64,000 nt of DNA from Ciona intestinalis (lineage: Eukaryota; Chordata; Ascidiacea; Phlebobranchia; Cionidae): assembly GCF_000224145.3 (NCBI RefSeq), contig NC_020179.2:2941885-3005884 (forward strand). The letters run 5' to 3'. The notes beneath the pieces are model-generated. The model did not search any database. It was not told the origin of the DNA and saw nothing but the letters and a program-made list of their open reading frames with translations. The first letter of the stretch is position 1. The number at the start of each line of letters is the position of its first letter. Shown in pieces: positions 41,697-53,500 of this stretch. A program made the position numbers and the translations under genes.

Positions 41697-43436
41697 TTAT
41701 AAAACCACTTCGGGAATGGGAACAGGAACAGAAATTACGACTTGTTTTAATCCCTCATTTGCTGCAGGCTTAGGCTTTTTTGAAGCTGTTGGAAGTTTTA
41801 CTTTAGTTTTCCTTTTTCTCTTGCCTTTTTCTTTTTCCACCTCGTCTTCTGAAGAAGATTCTGGCATGAACATCTCATCGGTCCAATTGCTTAGATGTTG
41901 CTGGCTGAGAGCCTCATCCACCTTAGCGAGGTTGTTTTTGCTTTCAAGGAGGAATTTTCTCCGCAGTTCATCACGTGTTCGCTTTCTAAACATGGCACTC
42001 ATCAATCCAAAATCAGCTCCAACCACCCTCAAAGCTGCATAGAACTTTCTAGTCTGTCTTGCTGACCAAATCCATCTGGAGGATTTTGAAAATGGACGTT
42101 TTCGGAAGCTGCACTGGTTGATAGTGCTATAGAGCCCACTCTCATATACAGTTGGTGCGTTTGTCACCGCTCCTCCTTGTCTTGGAGGACTTTTGATCGT
42201 CAAGCTCTCCTCATCGATCACGATGCTCCCATCTTCATTAACTCGAATTTGAGGAACAAGTTGATGCTCCTGATGATCAACGGGAGGCGGGGAGGGAGGT
42301 TGTGGAGGAGGAGTGGGAAGAGGAGTAGAAGATGTTGAGGTTGTCGGAGCATTCTTCGCTGCTTCTAAAACTTTCCTGTGTTTTGCACGAATTCCCAGCT
42401 CTTTCCCTGCACCAACTGGTGGATTGAGGTATATTAAGTCAGACATTGAGACTAGATTATGGTCAAGAGTCGGCCAAATTGTTTTGTCTTCTTTTATTTC
42501 ATCAGGTAAATTTTGCTTCATGATTGCTAGCTTCTCCATCGCCTTTTGTCGATTCTGGCCATCACGTTTTGGCTTTTCTGGAACTTCTTTAGTCTTTCTT
42601 GCCTGTTTGATGCCAATGTTTGGTGACTTTAGTTTCCCATGTCCAGTTTGCTTGGGTGAAATATCAGCCAACCTAGGTGGAGCGCTTTGGTTAACAGGGC
42701 GCTCAAGGACAATATAACTTGGTGACTGCTCATTACTTTGCGATGCCTCTATATTTTGGTCATTTTCAACAGTTTCCGAGTCTGTTATAGTTTCCATAGT
42801 CTTGCAAAATGATGGCGGACTACCAACGTTTTCTTCTATAACACTTTTAGCCATTTGTTCTGGTCCGACCACTTCTTCAATAATCGGTATTGGCACTGAA
42901 GCAGATTCAGCAATAGGTAGAGTTAGGATTGGCTGTGGAATTGAAACAGATTTCTTTTCCGTGTTTACTGATGCAGGTTTAGGGTTTGCTTTTACAGGTC
43001 TCTTTGTTGAAGGTTTAGCAACCATTCTCCGTCTTCTTGAGGCCGGTGGTGCTTTGGCTGCAGGCTTCTCTTGGGCCTTGGTGCTTTCATTAGTACTAAA
43101 TTGACTGGTACTGTCAACTGCAGTTGCCTCTTTCTGTGGTGTAGTGTCTGTATTTGGAGAAACAGTATCGATTTTAGCTGGTGGGTCATCATTTGGCTTT
43201 TCTGGCTCTGTTATAACTTCATCTGTTATAACTTTTGATTGTGTTTGAACATCTTCCAATAACTCAGATTTCTTCCCAGTTTCAGGTACATTTTCATTAA
43301 TTTGTTTGGCATCCTCCTTTGGAGAATCAATTTTTTGCTCTGCATCCTTTTTCGAGCTTGCGATAGGAGTATTAGCAGCTCCTCCACCAGGACGTGGTAA
43401 AATTGGACGAAACTTTTCGCGTCTTCGACGACTCAT
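41697..43436 (-). CDS. BDP1: TFIIIB subunit BDP1 (B''), intronless
   Basis: A single 579-codon frame. It starts MSRRRREKFRPILPRPGG, a basic N-terminus as in other BDP1 proteins, followed by a long acidic and Ser/Thr/Pro-rich stretch. A conserved block then appears: RVNEDGSIVIDEESLTI, CSFRKRPFSKSSRW, and the SANT domain at about 454-505 (RWIWSARQTRKFYAALRVVG, DFGLMSAMFRKRTRDELRRK). The C-terminus is a short Lys-rich tail. BDP1 joins TBP and BRF1 in TFIIIB and helps RNA polymerase III open promoters of tRNA, 5S and U6 genes. The length is close to yeast Bdp1 (about 594) and far below the vertebrate protein with its long C-terminal repeats. The lack of introns is unusual beside its neighbours. 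The start codon is supported by the basic N-terminus. Confidence 0.9.
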   Translation of the reverse strand: MSRRRREKFRPILPRPGGGAANTPIASSKKDAEQKIDSPKEDAKQINENVPETGKKSELLEDVQTQSKVITDEVITEPEKPNDDPPAKIDTVSPNTDTTPQKEATAVDSTSQFSTNESTKAQEKPAAKAPPASRRRRMVAKPSTKRPVKANPKPASVNTEKKSVSIPQPILTLPIAESASVPIPIIEEVVGPEQMAKSVIEENVGSPPSFCKTMETITDSETVENDQNIEASQSNEQSPSYIVLERPVNQSAPPRLADISPKQTGHGKLKSPNIGIKQARKTKEVPEKPKRDGQNRQKAMEKLAIMKQNLPDEIKEDKTIWPTLDHNLVSMSDLIYLNPPVGAGKELGIRAKHRKVLEAAKNAPTTSTSSTPLPTPPPQPPSPPPVDHQEHQLVPQIRVNEDGSIVIDEESLTIKSPPRQGGAVTNAPTVYESGLYSTINQCSFRKRPFSKSSRWIWSARQTRKFYAALRVVGADFGLMSAMFRKRTRDELRRKFLLESKNNLAKVDEALSQQHLSNWTDEMFMPESSSEDEVEKEKGKRKRKTKVKLPTASKKPKPAANEGLKQVVISVPVPIPEVVL

Positions 43437-45612
43437 TTTGAACTTTCAAAGGTTTGCAATTAGAAATTCTACCAACAGTCAAGTCATACTAACTCACTGG
43501 AAAAAAGAAATATACGCTTATAAACAGCAGGCAACGTTCGAGTATCGTATATAAAGATAGGCGAACGCTGTCATGTGTTAAAACTGTATCCGGATACCGG
43601 ATCAGGATTGACAGTTTTATAGGCTTATCCGCTTACAGTTTTAAACTTTCCAGTGATACAGCGCATTAATTAAACTTTTAAATATAAATCTTTTCGAGTA
43701 TGGTTTCGGTTATTATTTATAACGTTATAATACTTACACGTTCCGTTATATGGTTACGTGTAAAGTTGTAAAATTTCATAATACTTATAGAAATCGTACA
43801 AATTATACGTCATTAATAGAAATGTCATAAACGTTTTGCGCGGTATGAACTTTCAATCTTGCAGTATTTCTAAGCACGTGTGCTAAACTTGCGATATATT
43901 CCAAAAGTTTTCAGGATTATTCTTCTTAAACTATAACTTTTCCTTTATTCCTATATTACTGAATTCTTTTAAAACAGTTTAGCAGCACTCTTCTGGTTTG
44001 GAAAGAAAAATACTTTTAATTCGAACCAGAACTTATCTGACTTATATAACGTGTGAATGCTTCTACACCTCTGTGTTTTACTATCAGCTGTTAAAACTAA
44101 CGCCAAGGTAAACTGATAACGCAGCACGTAGATTTTGATCATTGTATCAACTGGAGCGGGCGCAAACGATGATAACGTCGATTACTTGAGGTGATTATAA
44201 GTTTGGTATCATTTGTGTGAATATTAGTGTACACACGAGAGTTAAGATACGAAATAGTTACCGTATATTATATTCGGTTCACTGTTGGAAAAACGTTTAA
44301 AGTACTTTTTGTTACGTGGAACTATATGCCAGCATGTATAATTTGTTCTCGCAAGCTATTTAAAATATTAAACCCTATTTGTCCAAAAAACGTCCAAAAG
44401 CCACCGCAGTTGATGGTATAGTGTTATATTTCCTAAAACTTATTTAGTATGCGTTTTGTCATTATGTTGTATCAGTTTGCTAAAATAGGTAAATACCTGT
44501 GAAGAAACTCTACCAGTTTTGTAGCTAAATCGTGTGTGCATGCGTGGCTTATCATTTCGTTAAGACTAATCAACGTTTGGCGGCGTGATTGCTAAGCAGT
44601 GGTGCACTATACTCTTTATAGTTGCGTATCCTTATAGTTAACGTGCTAGTAAACCACGCAGTATACGTTGAAATGGAAGCACTGGCCACTGCAGATCGTG
44701 TGTAACGTTTATAACGCAGCAATTTAATTTAGTAATGTTTATTATGCAGCAAAGTGATTTAGTAATATTTGGACAGACGCGTGTTAACTTCTTTGCATTG
44801 ACGTGCGATGTTATACGTATTATGTATATAGATGTGTTATAGGCTTATATTAGAAATACTTGATTACAATGTGTATACCAATGTAGTATGGACATATTGC
44901 CTTTTTAATTGCTGTCATTCGACGGGTACTGTAAATATATATATCATTATATATATAGTGGTTCTGCACACGACTCAGTGTGCGTATAATTATGCTTTTC
45001 AATGTAATGTATCGCACACCATGACTGCCACACGAAACTGCGACCGTGCGATCGATTAACCGGACTGAATACACAGAATTAAAACCAGCGACATTGCGTA
45101 TGTGTTGCAAAATTATTCGTCTTACCAGCCAGCAGCCATGCCTACATATATATGCAACCATCTGGTCCATATACTGAATTCTAATAATCCGACTGTGACT
45201 TGGAAACGTATACACATCGTCAATTACACTTACGCATCATTCGTATCTGTAATTTGTAGAACGCGGCGCACCTATATGTAGGACTTATTTAGGTTCAATT
45301 TTATTTTTAAGTCTGTTTGGAGCAAAAGAAATTATTTTTGCCACGGTTTTTTTGGTTTATTAATATATAGAACATAAAGAACATAATATGGGTGCTCAAA
45401 AATAGGGCACGAAAAGTAAAGTGTATTTAACATTGCTTCCAGCAGCTTTGCTAATCGTTTGTGTGAAGTTTGTGCGTGAAAAGAAGTTGAACACGTGCTG
45501 TGTTGTGTTGGTAACTCAAGGAAACTGCAGTGTGAACATAAATTCGGACGAGAAAGTGCGGTGGTGTAACAAATGGAAGTAAATATAGAAAACTCTTTAA
45601 ATTGGAACAAAG
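43437..45612. other. BDP1 upstream region and DDIT4 3' region
   Basis: No repeat copies and no supported gene. Several short open frames between 44227 and 45215 overlap each other on both strands and have no recognisable domain. AATAAA on the minus strand at 45300-45305 would give DDIT4 a 3' UTR of about 310 nt. Confidence 0.6.
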
Positions 45613-46690
45613 TTACGATTTGAATGAAAGTTGTCGAAAAACTTTTACGGAGCTGTCCTGTGATCGGAAAAGTTTTCGCTTCATTAAAACAAAGTCTAAC
45701 TGCAAACGCACCGCCCGACAACGCTGTTGTTTCGGTGCGGTTTTCGATGAAATTGCTGAAATAACGGAACGAATCCAGTTGAGTGGTGATTGCGACGGGC
45801 AGAGGTACACGTAGAGTTCGAACGTGGAAACTGTTTCTCCCGCCGATAAATCTAAACAACCAACATTTACAGAAACTTTGTCGAGTGACGTCTCAGTGTG
45901 GGAGACTTTAGACGAAAAGTTCGATTCAGAAATAAGTCGCACGAACACTCGGCAAGCTCGCATGCCGCCAGTCTCTTGTCTAGACGTCCGACTGACTTCT
46001 TCCGCAATCTCCCTCGTTAAAGTTTCGTTGAAAGAAAATGAAAACACTGTGGAAAATAATGACATTTTAATACATGCGTATAAAGTTACATTAAAATAAT
46101 CATAGAAAATTTTTGCCTATCGGTTATAAACAGCATTGCAACAATGGATTGTATTTAAGTTGATTAAAAATTCAACGTGGGTCTGCATAACAAAAAGCGA
46201 AATTTAATGAGATATTGCGCAACTCACCGGTGCTCTGACGTAGCAGTGTTTCCAGTTGGATTTGAAGCGCATTGATAAGAGGAGTTTCTCGGAGTGCTGC
46301 CTCTTCTTCCCACCACTTATCTGGAAAATAAAATTTTATTACAAAAAAATAAATAGTATGTTATTTTTGCTATCGAGTATTATGTAAAAACTATGTTTCC
46401 TTTCATCTTGAATAGAAACGTTATTTTTATTACAAACTTCGTCCGTCAATCCGCAAGATTTCATTATAGGGTATATGACGCAACCGAACCAAGCACGCGA
46501 ACAACGTTAAAATAAATTTGTTATGGCATATATTGATAATTGAAATCCACTTACCGTCAGTTGTACTTTCGTCTAACTCCGATATAACTTGTGACGATTC
46601 ATTTTCGTTTTCACTCTCTTGGAGTTTCAAAGCGGTGAGGATGCTATCCATAAAGACTTGACTTTTTCTTCTCGTCTCCGGTTGTCTCAT
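45613..46690 (-). CDS. DDIT4: REDD1/DDIT4-type mTORC1 inhibitor
   Basis: Three exons: 46555-46690, 46228-46320, 45613-46046, giving 220 residues (human DDIT4 232, DDIT4L 193). The N-terminal third is acidic and Ser-rich. The RTP801 C-terminal domain is recognisable by pattern: LTREIAEEVSRTSRQETGG and MRACRVFVRLI align with the vertebrate helix and strand around LxxRVAxELLRLAxxEPxGLRG. Then come VSVNVGCLDLS, VSTFELYVYLCP and the terminal strand FVLMKRKLFRSQD, matching the vertebrate VPTFQLTLVLRL and FRVIKKKLYSSE. DDIT4 is induced by hypoxia, DNA damage and energy stress and restrains mTORC1 through TSC1/2. A TATATATA run lies about 70-80 bp upstream. DDIT4 and DDIT4L cannot be told apart here; this is probably the pre-duplication gene. 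Confidence 0.82.
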
Positions 46691-46756
46691 TGTAATATAT
46701 TTAGTAGTATTCTATTTAAACTATAGAGTTTCTGTGAAATGAGATTGACTGTCAGA

Positions 46757-46770
46757 TATATATATAATGA
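46757..46770 (-). promoter_or_regulatory. TATA box, DDIT4-type gene
   Basis: TATATATATA sits about 70-80 bp before the ATG at 46690 on the minus strand, so a start site near 46730-46740 is expected. TATA promoters suit inducible genes. The run may also be plain AT sequence. Confidence 0.45.
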
Positions 46771-48522
46771 ACTTGTGTGCCGTGGTCGCGTGTCCACGCT
46801 AGTTTGTGCGACTTTTTAAATGTACTATAAATAGCGGCAATAAAAGTCGTTCAAGTCACAACTCGTCGTAAAACTGCCCTGCCTGTCCGCTAACGAACTG
46901 CCCACTGTCAGCAACTCGCCAATGTCCAGTTGACACAAACTCGAATGACTCGGAACTAAAGCGCTGACCTCAGATGTACTGTTCCTCATAGTGGGGGTGC
47001 CGGCAAAGCACAAAAAACGCCATTGGCGGTCTATTCTAATCACTTCTGCCTAACAAGCCGAGAAATCCTCTACGTGACGGTAAATGCCACAAAATAATCA
47101 CTGTAGTTCTAATAAGCTGTTCTATATAGTCAACTCCGGAACTAATGCTTCTCCTGTTCGGGTTGCAGGTTAATAAAACTGTTGCGCCGTCAATCGCATT
47201 TAGTTTCAACAACGGCAGGTCTAGACTTGCCTCTTTTGACCATGGTTTCGACACAACTAATACTGTGACGCAACATTTCTGATTTTCTGTAATACTACTG
47301 GTAGTCCTATTCCTGCCCTACTGTATACCGTTGTCGTGTCAGTTGACACGTTTGGTGTTCTGACAGACACGTATGTCGGCTACAGTGCTGCGTGGAAAAT
47401 TTTTAAACCTTTTTAACCCGGTTATTGACCGCCGGTACCGGCGCCTGACTAGTTCTCATCATCTCATGTGACTAATACACAACAGTAGCGCCGGCCGATA
47501 TAACACTATTAAGTTTCGCAACCGCCGGTTCGTTTATAAACCGGGTAAAGCTTCCTTTTGATCGAGAGAAAAAGGCAGTATAGCTGACGCAACGTTGAAA
47601 CACAGCGAGCTATCTCTTCTATCGTTTTGCTTTGTTCTGTCAGACGCGCCGCGTGTAATCATACACGTCGCTGGTTTGTTGATGATGCTTCGCGAAGGTT
47701 CGCACGTATAGAGACTGTAGCCGCATGTGGCAATGCACGTACACTCTTAAGTTGTTATTGCAGAGAACCAATCATAAGCTCCCCGTGTTTTGAAGGATCC
47801 GGCGCGGTATCAGCTGTTACTGCGGCCGGTATCACAGTTTATTTCATCATCTTTTATTCCCACCGGCGTCGTGGCGTTAAGGGGAAATGTATTCTGCTGT
47901 CGTAGTATGTAAACACAATTGAACCCACTCGTTTCACCTCGTATCAGCACATATGGTGCGCAGATGGCAGAATAATAGCGAACGTAAGGGTTCAGGTGAG
48001 GTGAACGAACGCTTAAATCAGTTGATTTTACACAAAGTTAGCGCAACTTTGCAAAATCTGCTGTCGCTCAAGGTCAAACGTATTTATATCCTATCCAGAG
48101 AGAGCCGATTGCTGCAGTAGCTTCTGCAAGACGTCTGGTTTTTGAGAGGGCGCCGAGTGACTTCGTGCGTGCAGTTTTTGACGTGTTGTATCAACAATTT
48201 GATATTAGTGACCTAAAATCGAATTGAAACGTGAAGCGGTTGCGTAAACAAGGGGCAGGACTCCAACGGTTCGAAGCATATCGACGTGTATCCAGGTTAA
48301 GTGCCTTTCACCCAACCATTGCGAGCTGTCAAACTAGTTTCTCTTTACACACAGACATGCATTGGTTTTAACAATTACTATATCTTAACAGCGGTAGCGG
48401 GCAACAGACGGTCAAATTTCGTTGTTTACTTTGCAGAGACGGATTAATTGTCGAGCCTTTAAACCACTTCAGTGGAAAAAACAACAAACCAGTTTACGTG
48501 TGATTTCCTAATACACTAATTA

Positions 48523-48646
48523 CCCACAAAGTTACATACGCAGTTACTTGCGGTAACACGTAAGCGGACACGAGGTGTATGAAACAGAACACCCGTGTTA
48601 CAACGACGGTCGCTACCCGCCGCGTGAGAATAAAAAGTTACATCCA
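48523..48646 (+). mobile_element. SINE tail, family B
   Basis: Carries CACGTAAGCGGACACGAGG, GTATGAAACAGAACACCCG and a TTACATCCATTCATTC end. Confidence 0.7.
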
Positions 48647-49063
48647 TTCATTCAAACTACAGCTGGTGTACGAATTATTTTTTTCTTAAATGTATTGACG
48701 TAATAAAAAATAAATGAGGTTTCATGCGTGGTGGCCTTTTTGCACCTGCTGAACTATTAAACATATTGTATTTGTATTGATTGGTAATCTGGCCTAAGCA
48801 ATACAACGGAAATTGATTTATTTCACATAATCTGTAGGCATTCTAAACCTGTAATTAAAATAAACGAGATTGTTTTTTAGTTTATTTTCTTGAGTCTCTA
48901 GGTGGCGCTTTGGAGCTATGGGCGACTCTCGCGTTTGGTAAACTAATTTTTTCGTACCTACGCGCGACATATAGCGCTTGAGGAAATGGTCTGGCCATCA
49001 AAGCTGATGTTAACTTTCATCACTATTTGATTATCGTATTATATGACGCAAAAGTGGTATTTG

Positions 49064-49247
49064 TATAGTGGAGTGGGGGAAAATAAGACACCCTTTCATT
49101 TTTTCTGTCACATTTGGTAGTAAACAAAAAACATTAAAAAATTATAAAATTGTATCTTCACGACTCCCATAGACCGTTGTAAATTGTTTAATAAACGGTC
49201 AGGATATTTAAATATCATGTGTTAAAGGTGTCCCATCTCGTTATATA
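49064..49247 (+). mobile_element. Foldback MITE, family A
   Basis: Left end TATAGTGGAGTGGGGGAAAA. The right end is shortened (GGTGTCCCATCTCG). Confidence 0.75.
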
Positions 49248-50555
49248 ACTTGAAAGTATGAACAAAAACTTGAAAGTATGAACATATATATAACTTGAAA
49301 GTATGAACAACTTTTGTGTCATATTAAACAGGCAAAGGCGGCTTAATATTTTCATAATTACGTGATGATAACTTTGTTTTGGCGAGTGAAACTCCCTCTG
49401 AACAGTTCTAACCTATTTTCTTTCCAACTTTGCCTATTTTTGCTAAATTTCTGGAGGCCTACACTTTATAATATAGGACTAATAGAACACTTTATTCACA
49501 ATAAAATTGCCATGTATAAGAACTTCTTTTTATTCCTGTTTGTACACGCTTTAAGAACCACGCACAAGACGACAACAATATACGCTACAAAGTACCGAGC
49601 AGTTTTTGACTTCATATTCATCGTACCACACAGTATATAGCACACAAACTGAATATTATTCACACAGCCGCACGTTAACCGGATTTTGCAAAATTTAACA
49701 AAGGCAGGGGAGGTTCTAAAGAAGTTTTTAAGACTGAAAAGAAACCGAAGTTCATTATTATTATTAATGTAGGTTATTTACAACAAATTTCAAAATTTGG
49801 TTTGCAAGTGAAGCGCATTGGGTGATTTTTTCGGATTTTGGATTTTAATTTTCGCACATACAAACATTCGTTCAGTGACATAGAACTCATTCACGACATT
49901 CATAAAGTAGTTGTTTCACTGTAGTAGTCGATACAAGCATACGCGGTCTTGTGCAGAACAGCGAATTGCACGTGTCAACGGAAGTAGAAAGTAGGTAAGA
50001 ACGGTTTATCGGTTAAATATAGAAGGTAAAAACGAAAAACCAATATATAACTAACCTAGATGGTAGGACCGCTTACTATAAAGAAGTATATAGAGTGGTA
50101 TAACGATGCTATTCCATTCGAACGGCATTTAAATAAAAATCTGAAATGAATACCAAACAAAACAAATGTTTTCGAAAAAAAGTAGAACGAAAGATGCGGA
50201 AATTTATTTTTTTGCTTTTTTTAGTTCGAATCTGTAAGTATTTCGCTGTGTACTGTGTGGGTTTGTATGACAGCACCATATCGGGTCATGAGTTTTGCAT
50301 AGTTTGTGCTTTTGTGTTGGGGTGAGATCCAAATCTAAGCGCTGCCTAATTGCAACGCGTTTACAATGGTCTGGTTATTACGGGTTAGCAGTTTCGCCGG
50401 GGTCGACGTCGTGCATGTCGTTTGCGAAGCTTACCACTGGGTCGTGTGGTTACGGAACACTAGGGACACTGCGTAGGAAGCGCGGAAACGCAATAAAGTG
50501 CTTGTCTTGCGAATATCGCAATTTAAAGTGTAGCTATCGAATGATGAAAGGAAAG

Positions 50556-53500
50556 CTAAGAGCAACTGATCACTTGGCTACTACAATGAGCCAGCACCGT
50601 CGGCGAAGACGGATTTGTAGGTTTATTTGCTACGTCATTACTCCCCATTTCACCGACTTTCGGGTGGGCGGGGGACTCGTGGGTTCGTGTGTTGGCTCGC
50701 TTTTGCGTGCGCCACCTCTTTTTTAGTTCAGTGGCTTGAACGAGTCGGAAGGGCTCGTGTGTTCCGTTGTGGCTCGTTCTACTACAATTGTTAAAGGTGT
50801 GGTTGGTAGTGTTTACTACGTTCGTAGCGTGGTCTCTAGATGGCGGTGCGGAGCTGCGATGCTCGGTTGTGATATGTCGCATCGGGTCATCTTTTGCCGT
50901 TACCGGGGAAGACAAGGAAAGAGCTGAAATACCATCCGGACTCGGACTCTCGCAGCTCATCCTGTGAGGCTGGGAAGCAGGAGCCAAATGAGAGTCCTGT
51001 GTCCTTGGACGTGAGCCAACTGATGAAGAGGACTGCTGTTTGTTGCTCCGGAACGGATGGTAACCATAACTTGGTCGGAGGTTTAGGTTGAACGATTTCT
51101 TTAAGATTTTCGGACTTCGTGTCTTTCTGGAGACAAAGCGTTCCACTCTTGGTGAGGAAGCTGGTGAGATCTGATCCCTTTGTTCATAAGATGTCTGGAG
51201 GAACAGTGGATCTGTGTGACTCCTGAATCTCATGGTTGGGGAGGGAGGAGACGGCTGTCTTACGTCATCATCCTCTTGCGTCATTTCCACGTCACGTGGA
51301 AAATCGTTATTTCCATCTGACGTCGTAAGAGAGCGAACCTCTTCGTTTGATCTTTCGAATCGCATTGCTGCTGGTGTGTTTGGGGCGGTCGAAGAACGTA
51401 CGACGTTAGGTGGGAGCAAGAACGATATCAACTGGTTGTCTTGTTCAATGGGGTCCGTAAAACTTTTGCAGCTGATTTGAGGCAAAGGGATGCCGTTGAC
51501 CCGCTGAAGTAACTTTCCAGGTTTCATTCGACCACCGGAGAAACCGGCCCCACAGCGGGGTAGGCTGTTCGACTTTTGACTGGTTGCTGCAATGTTAAAG
51601 GGTGACGAGACGGGTATTACAAGCTCGGTTTCGTAACGTGGTCTCTCGGGTGAAAACTCCTCGGCTTCGTCTTCACGGCCGTCGCTGCCAAGCCTGCGCG
51701 AGTGCGGTTCAGATGAGGTGACGTGTAAATCCAGTACAACTCCAGCGCCGCCGGGTGTCGCTGTTGAGCCGCGTGCGTGGTGGTCTTGATATACTTCGTT
51801 GTTGGGGTACAGACTGACGTTTACAGCTTGGTTTGCTGTGAAGGATAATTTCTCCAGCGCTGGGCCTCGTCTTCTACGACAAAACGAAGATGATGATGTA
51901 GCAACAGAACGGTCAGGGCCAACAAAACTTGTTTCGATGATGCGAGCCGAGGGTGGGGAAACCTCAATTACTGGCGTTGGTTTGGGGGCTTGGTGGGGTA
52001 CGGGGAGCTCCGGGGCGCTGCTGGATCGTGGTTTTGTCATATGACCTCGCTCACGAAGTTTCTTTTCGAACTCGATCAGCTGCCCGAGAAAATTAAAGTT
52101 GGGAGAAATGGTTGGTCGTTTTTCCTTCACGAACCTGAGAAAAACAAGATTCTATTGTTAAAGATGTTGTTTACAGCGCACGTTGAAATTTCTGGAGTTA
52201 AACCCTGGATTAGGTGACGTACATTGTTCAAATTGGCACAAATCGAAATCATGCTGTTTTTACTTAAGAATAATTAAGGTTGAATATTATAAGGTTGATT
52301 ATTGATTTTTCGAGGTCAAACCAGAACACGTCATTATGCAGTAAACCGCCCCTGCTCCCGAACTCACGGTTTAAAATAGATTAAAAAGGCGCCCACGTTC
52401 CGGTAATTGCTTTCGCAATTGTGGCGGCGATTTGGTGCTGAAATTACTTATCGATCTACCGAGTTTTCGAAATTGATTCGTGACCGAGAGGACTGCGCGA
52501 ATTCGAATTGACGATGACGTAATGAAGCGAGGTCGTAAATAGACGGCGTTCTCCGCATTCCGCTTCGCTCTTTGTCGCGATTTTAGTACGAGCTTATTGA
52601 GGGGTGCTTGGGACGAACGGCTGCGCGATAAGGAGAGAGAGTTTTTTAAAAGAGAAAAGAAAAACGAGAGAAGCGAGGAGAGAAAAAAGAAGAGCACTTG
52701 TTGTCCTTGACGCGCGTGCCTTTAACGTGACGTAACAATAGCCGATTGTCGACCACAGATAATGAAAATATCTCGAGGAGTCGAATTTCGATGTGGTTTT
52801 GAAATTTTTAATACCCTGCCACTCTTTCGCAGTGTATTATAAGGTGACATGCGAAATTTAACTTTAACGTACTTGGCGAAAAGTCAAGTGATTATTACTT
52901 GGCCCAGGGCAGGTCCAGAGAGTGCACTGCTGGCAAGGTATTAACTATCGTGGGTGCAAACTGAAATTCCATTTAACCTCAAGGGAATCGACTTGCAATT
53001 CACACAGCGATGCGGAAGAAATTACGGGGTTGAGATTTTAAACGCGATGGGAATTCGAACTTTATTATGATATGACGTGACATTTAACCGTTTGAAACAA
53101 ACAACATTTTTCAATCCACCAGTTTGGTGCAAGGTTGAAACAAAAGGTCAAGCGATATTCATAACTATAAACTAAAAGCGAAAATCAAAATGGCGTCATG
53201 AATATTTACCTGTAAGCGTCCTCAAAACTAAGACGAAGGTAGTACATGACGTATGCGATTGCAACAGTTGCTGATCTTGATACACCAGCTAAGCAATGCA
53301 CCAACACTCTTTCATTCTTTACTCTGACCGATTCTGTGGGTTAAGTTGATTTATTTAGACATTTTTTGTTGCCGACTAAAATTTAATGCAAACCAAAACA
53401 CGAGTAAATAAGCAAACTGAGATAAAATCATATTTTTCTTACCGATAAATTCGACGGCCTCGTCCAAATGTGGAGTTATCTTTTCTTGATAGTTATCTCG

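Larger units (their letters stand above)
46771..50555. other. Intergenic region between DDIT4 and the phosphatase
   Basis: Contains a CG-containing stretch at about 47400-47900, one SINE tail (48523-48646), one MITE (49064-49247) and a three-copy AACTTGAAAGTATGAACA repeat at 49247-49312. AATAAA on the minus strand near 50200 probably ends the phosphatase transcript. No coding frame here has a recognisable domain. Confidence 0.55.

Noticed and set aside
44227-45215. Overlapping short frames on both strands
   Set aside because: No domain, no splice context, AT-rich low-complexity sequence.
45332-45859. Minus-strand 175-codon frame overlapping the DDIT4-type exon 3
   Set aside because: Alternative frame of the same exon; the DDIT4 frame has the conserved motifs and proper splice phases.
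47627-47905. Plus-strand 92-codon frame in a CG-containing stretch
   Set aside because: No recognisable domain or splice support; more likely promoter-type sequence.
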